From contig CAWFTP010000001.1 in NCBI GenBank assembly GCA_963818885.1, positions 620,001 through 684,000 of the forward strand: DNA of 64,000 nucleotides. The letters run 5' to 3'. Positions 62,709 through 64,000 of this stretch are shown piece after piece; position 1 is the first letter of the stretch; each line of letters starts with the position of its first letter. The notes under the pieces were generated by a model. It did not search any database and was not told the DNA's origin. It saw only the letters and a list, made by a program, of their open reading frames with translations. The stretch is from DATFDN01 sp963818885. GTDB taxonomy: Bacteria; Pseudomonadota; Alphaproteobacteria; Acetobacterales; Acetobacteraceae. Made by a program: the position numbers and the translations under genes.

Positions 62709-63710
62709 GTGCCATCCGCCGTTCCACAACCAGTCGTCGCGCACCTCACGCGCGCCGCCGTCTTTCTCGTGGTCACCGTGAACCCCGGTCCGGAGCATGA
62801 CGCCGTCGTGCGGGCCATGTGCGGAGACCTGGCCGCGCTTCTCCGCGCGGTAGGCTTCCGTGCCCTCGAAGGAGAGCTGTCATGTGTCATGGCGTTCGGC
62901 TCCGACGCCTGGGACCGGCTCTTCGGGTCGCCGAAGCCGAAGGACTTGCATCCGTTCCGTGAAATCCGCGGCCGCCATCACGCCGTCGCCACGGCGGGCG
63001 ATATCCTGTTCCATATCCGCGCCAAGCGCATGGATCTCTGCATGGAACTGGCGATGCAGATCATGTCGCGGCTCGACGGCGCGGTCGCCGTCGCGGACGA
63101 AACGCACGGCTTCAACTATTTCGACGATCGCGACCTGATCGGCTTCGTCGACGGGACGGAAAACCCGGTGGAACAGGGCGCTATCGACGCCGCGATCATC
63201 GGCGAGGAGGATGCCGCGTTCGCCGGCGGCAGCTACGTGATCGTACAGAAATACCTGCATGACCTGAGGGGGTGGAACGCGCTGACCGTCGAGGCGCAAG
63301 AGGGAATCATAGGGAGAAAAAAACTGTCCGACATCGAGCTGGACGATGCGGTGAAGCCGACCTGCGCGCACAATGCGTTGACGACGATCATGGAAGACGG
63401 GAAGCAGCTGGAGATCGTGCGTGACAACATGCCGTTCGGCAACGTGGGGTCAGGCGAGCTAGGGACCTATTTCATCGGCTATGCCCGCTCGCCACGCCGG
63501 ATTGAGCAGATGCTCGTGAACATGTTCGTCGGGCGGCCACCCGGCAACTATGACCGGCTACTGGATTTCAGCCGCGCCGTCACCGGTTCGCTGTTCTTCG
63601 TGCCATCGGCGACGTTCCTGGACAATGTCGCCGCGGGGGTTGCGGCTCCATCCGCGCCCGATGGTTCACTCGGCATCGGTTCCCTGAAGCAAGAGGCCGG
63701 ACATGAATAA
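62709..63710 (+). CDS. Dyp-type peroxidase with encapsulin targeting peptide
   Basis: A 333-residue dye-decolorizing heme peroxidase of the P/B type. It contains the signature GFVDGTENP (G-x2-DG) with the catalytic Asp near residue 148, and the proximal heme ligand is expected in KPTCAHNALTTIMEDGKQLE near 217, where the only suitable His lies. The C-terminal tail DGSLGIGSLKQEAGHE holds the SLGIGSLK motif that loads cargo into encapsulin shells. The GTG start at 62709 follows AAGGAG. Its last 8 bases overlap the encapsulin gene, so cargo and shell are made together. It probably detoxifies peroxide inside the nanocompartment. Confidence 0.93.
   Translation: MPSAVPQPVVAHLTRAAVFLVVTVNPGPEHDAVVRAMCGDLAALLRAVGFRALEGELSCVMAFGSDAWDRLFGSPKPKDLHPFREIRGRHHAVATAGDILFHIRAKRMDLCMELAMQIMSRLDGAVAVADETHGFNYFDDRDLIGFVDGTENPVEQGAIDAAIIGEEDAAFAGGSYVIVQKYLHDLRGWNALTVEAQEGIIGRKKLSDIELDDAVKPTCAHNALTTIMEDGKQLEIVRDNMPFGNVGSGELGTYFIGYARSPRRIEQMLVNMFVGRPPGNYDRLLDFSRAVTGSLFFVPSATFLDNVAAGVAAPSAPDGSLGIGSLKQEAGHE
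63666..63689 (+). other. encapsulin cargo-loading peptide in the peroxidase tail
   Basis: The codons for SLGIGSLK (residues 320-327 of the Dyp-type peroxidase) match the known cargo-loading peptide core (L-x-I-G-S-L-K). It lies 6 residues from the C-terminus, on a flexible tail, as expected. Confidence 0.85.
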
Positions 63711-64000
63711 TCTCCACCGCGAACTCGCCCCGGTCTCCGACGCGGCGTGGGAGCAAATCGAGGACGAGGCGTCCCGCACCCTCAAGCGCCATCTGGCGGC
63801 GCGGCGCGTCGTGGATGTCGAGGGACCGAAGGGCTCCGACTTCTCGGCCGTCGGCACCGGTCATGTCCGGCCGATCGCGACGCCGGGCGATGGCATTCAA
63901 GCCGCGCAACGCGAGGCGAAGGCGCTGGCGGAATTGCGCGTCCCGTTCGAGCTGACGCGCCAGGCGATCGACGACGTGGAACGCGGCGCGATGGATTTCG
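63703..64000 (+). CDS. family 1 encapsulin shell protein (5' part; cut by window end)
   Basis: The frame begins MNNLHRELAPVSDAAWEQIE and continues with EASRTLKRHLAARRVVDVEG and PFELTRQAIDDVERGAMDF to the window edge (99 residues visible, of about 265 expected). These are the N-terminal hallmarks of the linocin/CFP29 encapsulin family, whose subunits have an HK97 phage-capsid fold and build hollow protein shells. The start overlaps the peroxidase stop by 8 bases. Together with the cargo peptide upstream this defines a peroxidase-encapsulin system. Confidence 0.93.
   Translation, partial: MNNLHRELAPVSDAAWEQIEDEASRTLKRHLAARRVVDVEGPKGSDFSAVGTGHVRPIATPGDGIQAAQREAKALAELRVPFELTRQAIDDVERGAMDF

Noticed and set aside
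1..64000. tRNA, rRNA and riboswitch genes
   Set aside because: No clear cloverleaf, rRNA core or known riboswitch motif was recognised by eye; a covariance-model search would be needed to exclude them.

Overview
The window is GC-rich, densely coded DNA from a member of the Alphaproteobacteria. The genes for arginyltransferase, topoisomerase IV subunit A and RecO lie together, and there are several branched-chain-type ABC transporters, a TIGR03118/PEP-CTERM protein and families of GC-rich hairpin repeats. A Rhodospirillales/Acetobacteraceae-like host is a reasonable guess, but this is inference; no rRNA or tRNA gene was seen to anchor it.

Layout. 1-4.2 kb: a PaiB-type FMN-binding protein (cut by the window edge), two alpha/beta hydrolases and a metallophosphoesterase. 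4.3-14.1 kb: a catabolic and uptake block with a MmgE/PrpD protein, a complete branched-chain-type ABC transporter (LivH, a LivM-LivG fusion, LivF, binding protein), a secreted PEP-CTERM protein, a fused GalB-GalC enzyme (4-oxalomesaconate hydratase plus 4-carboxy-4-hydroxy-2-oxoadipate aldolase) and a 4,5-dihydroxyphthalate decarboxylase-like protein. This points to lower-pathway degradation of gallate, protocatechuate or phthalate. 14.1-24.2 kb: a pRiA4b ORF-3-like protein, a lone molybdenum hydroxylase large subunit, an MFS carrier, and an IclR-controlled cluster (FAD aromatic hydroxylase, gentisate-dioxygenase-like bicupin, SDR, hydrolase, second IclR). Two perfect copies of the palindrome CGTTTTA-N4-TAAAACG mark its two divergent promoter regions.

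24.2-33.2 kb: an aromatic degradation operon (SDR, ThDP enzyme, aldehyde dehydrogenase, PDR/VanB reductase, small protein, Rieske oxygenase, VOC dioxygenase, hypothetical protein, MFS). Nearly every gene up to 31.3 kb is broken by single-base shifts, mostly +1, many of them at an in-frame CGA codon. 33.2-39 kb: two pirins with a divergent LysR regulator, a UdgX-type uracil-DNA glycosylase, a DUF72 protein and an aminotransferase.

39-41.3 kb: a complete IS630-family element with 14-bp inverted repeats and a TA duplication sits inside an AT-richer membrane-protein gene. That gene lies between the aminotransferase and a C-terminal remnant of a second aminotransferase copy. 41.4-45.7 kb: an ugpBAEC-type glycerol-3-phosphate importer with paired hairpin repeats. 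45.7-64 kb: a secreted hypothetical protein, a class III aminotransferase, apt, aspartate dehydrogenase, cupin, CNNM/CorC protein, glycogen synthase, penicillin acylase, bpt, an orphan binding protein, parC and recO, LysR, NAD formate dehydrogenase, and a DyP peroxidase with an encapsulin targeting tail followed directly by the encapsulin shell gene, which is cut by the window end.

Taken together, the region looks like a catabolic island for aromatic acids (transport, ring hydroxylation, ring cleavage, central-metabolite release) next to housekeeping genes and an oxidative-stress nanocompartment.
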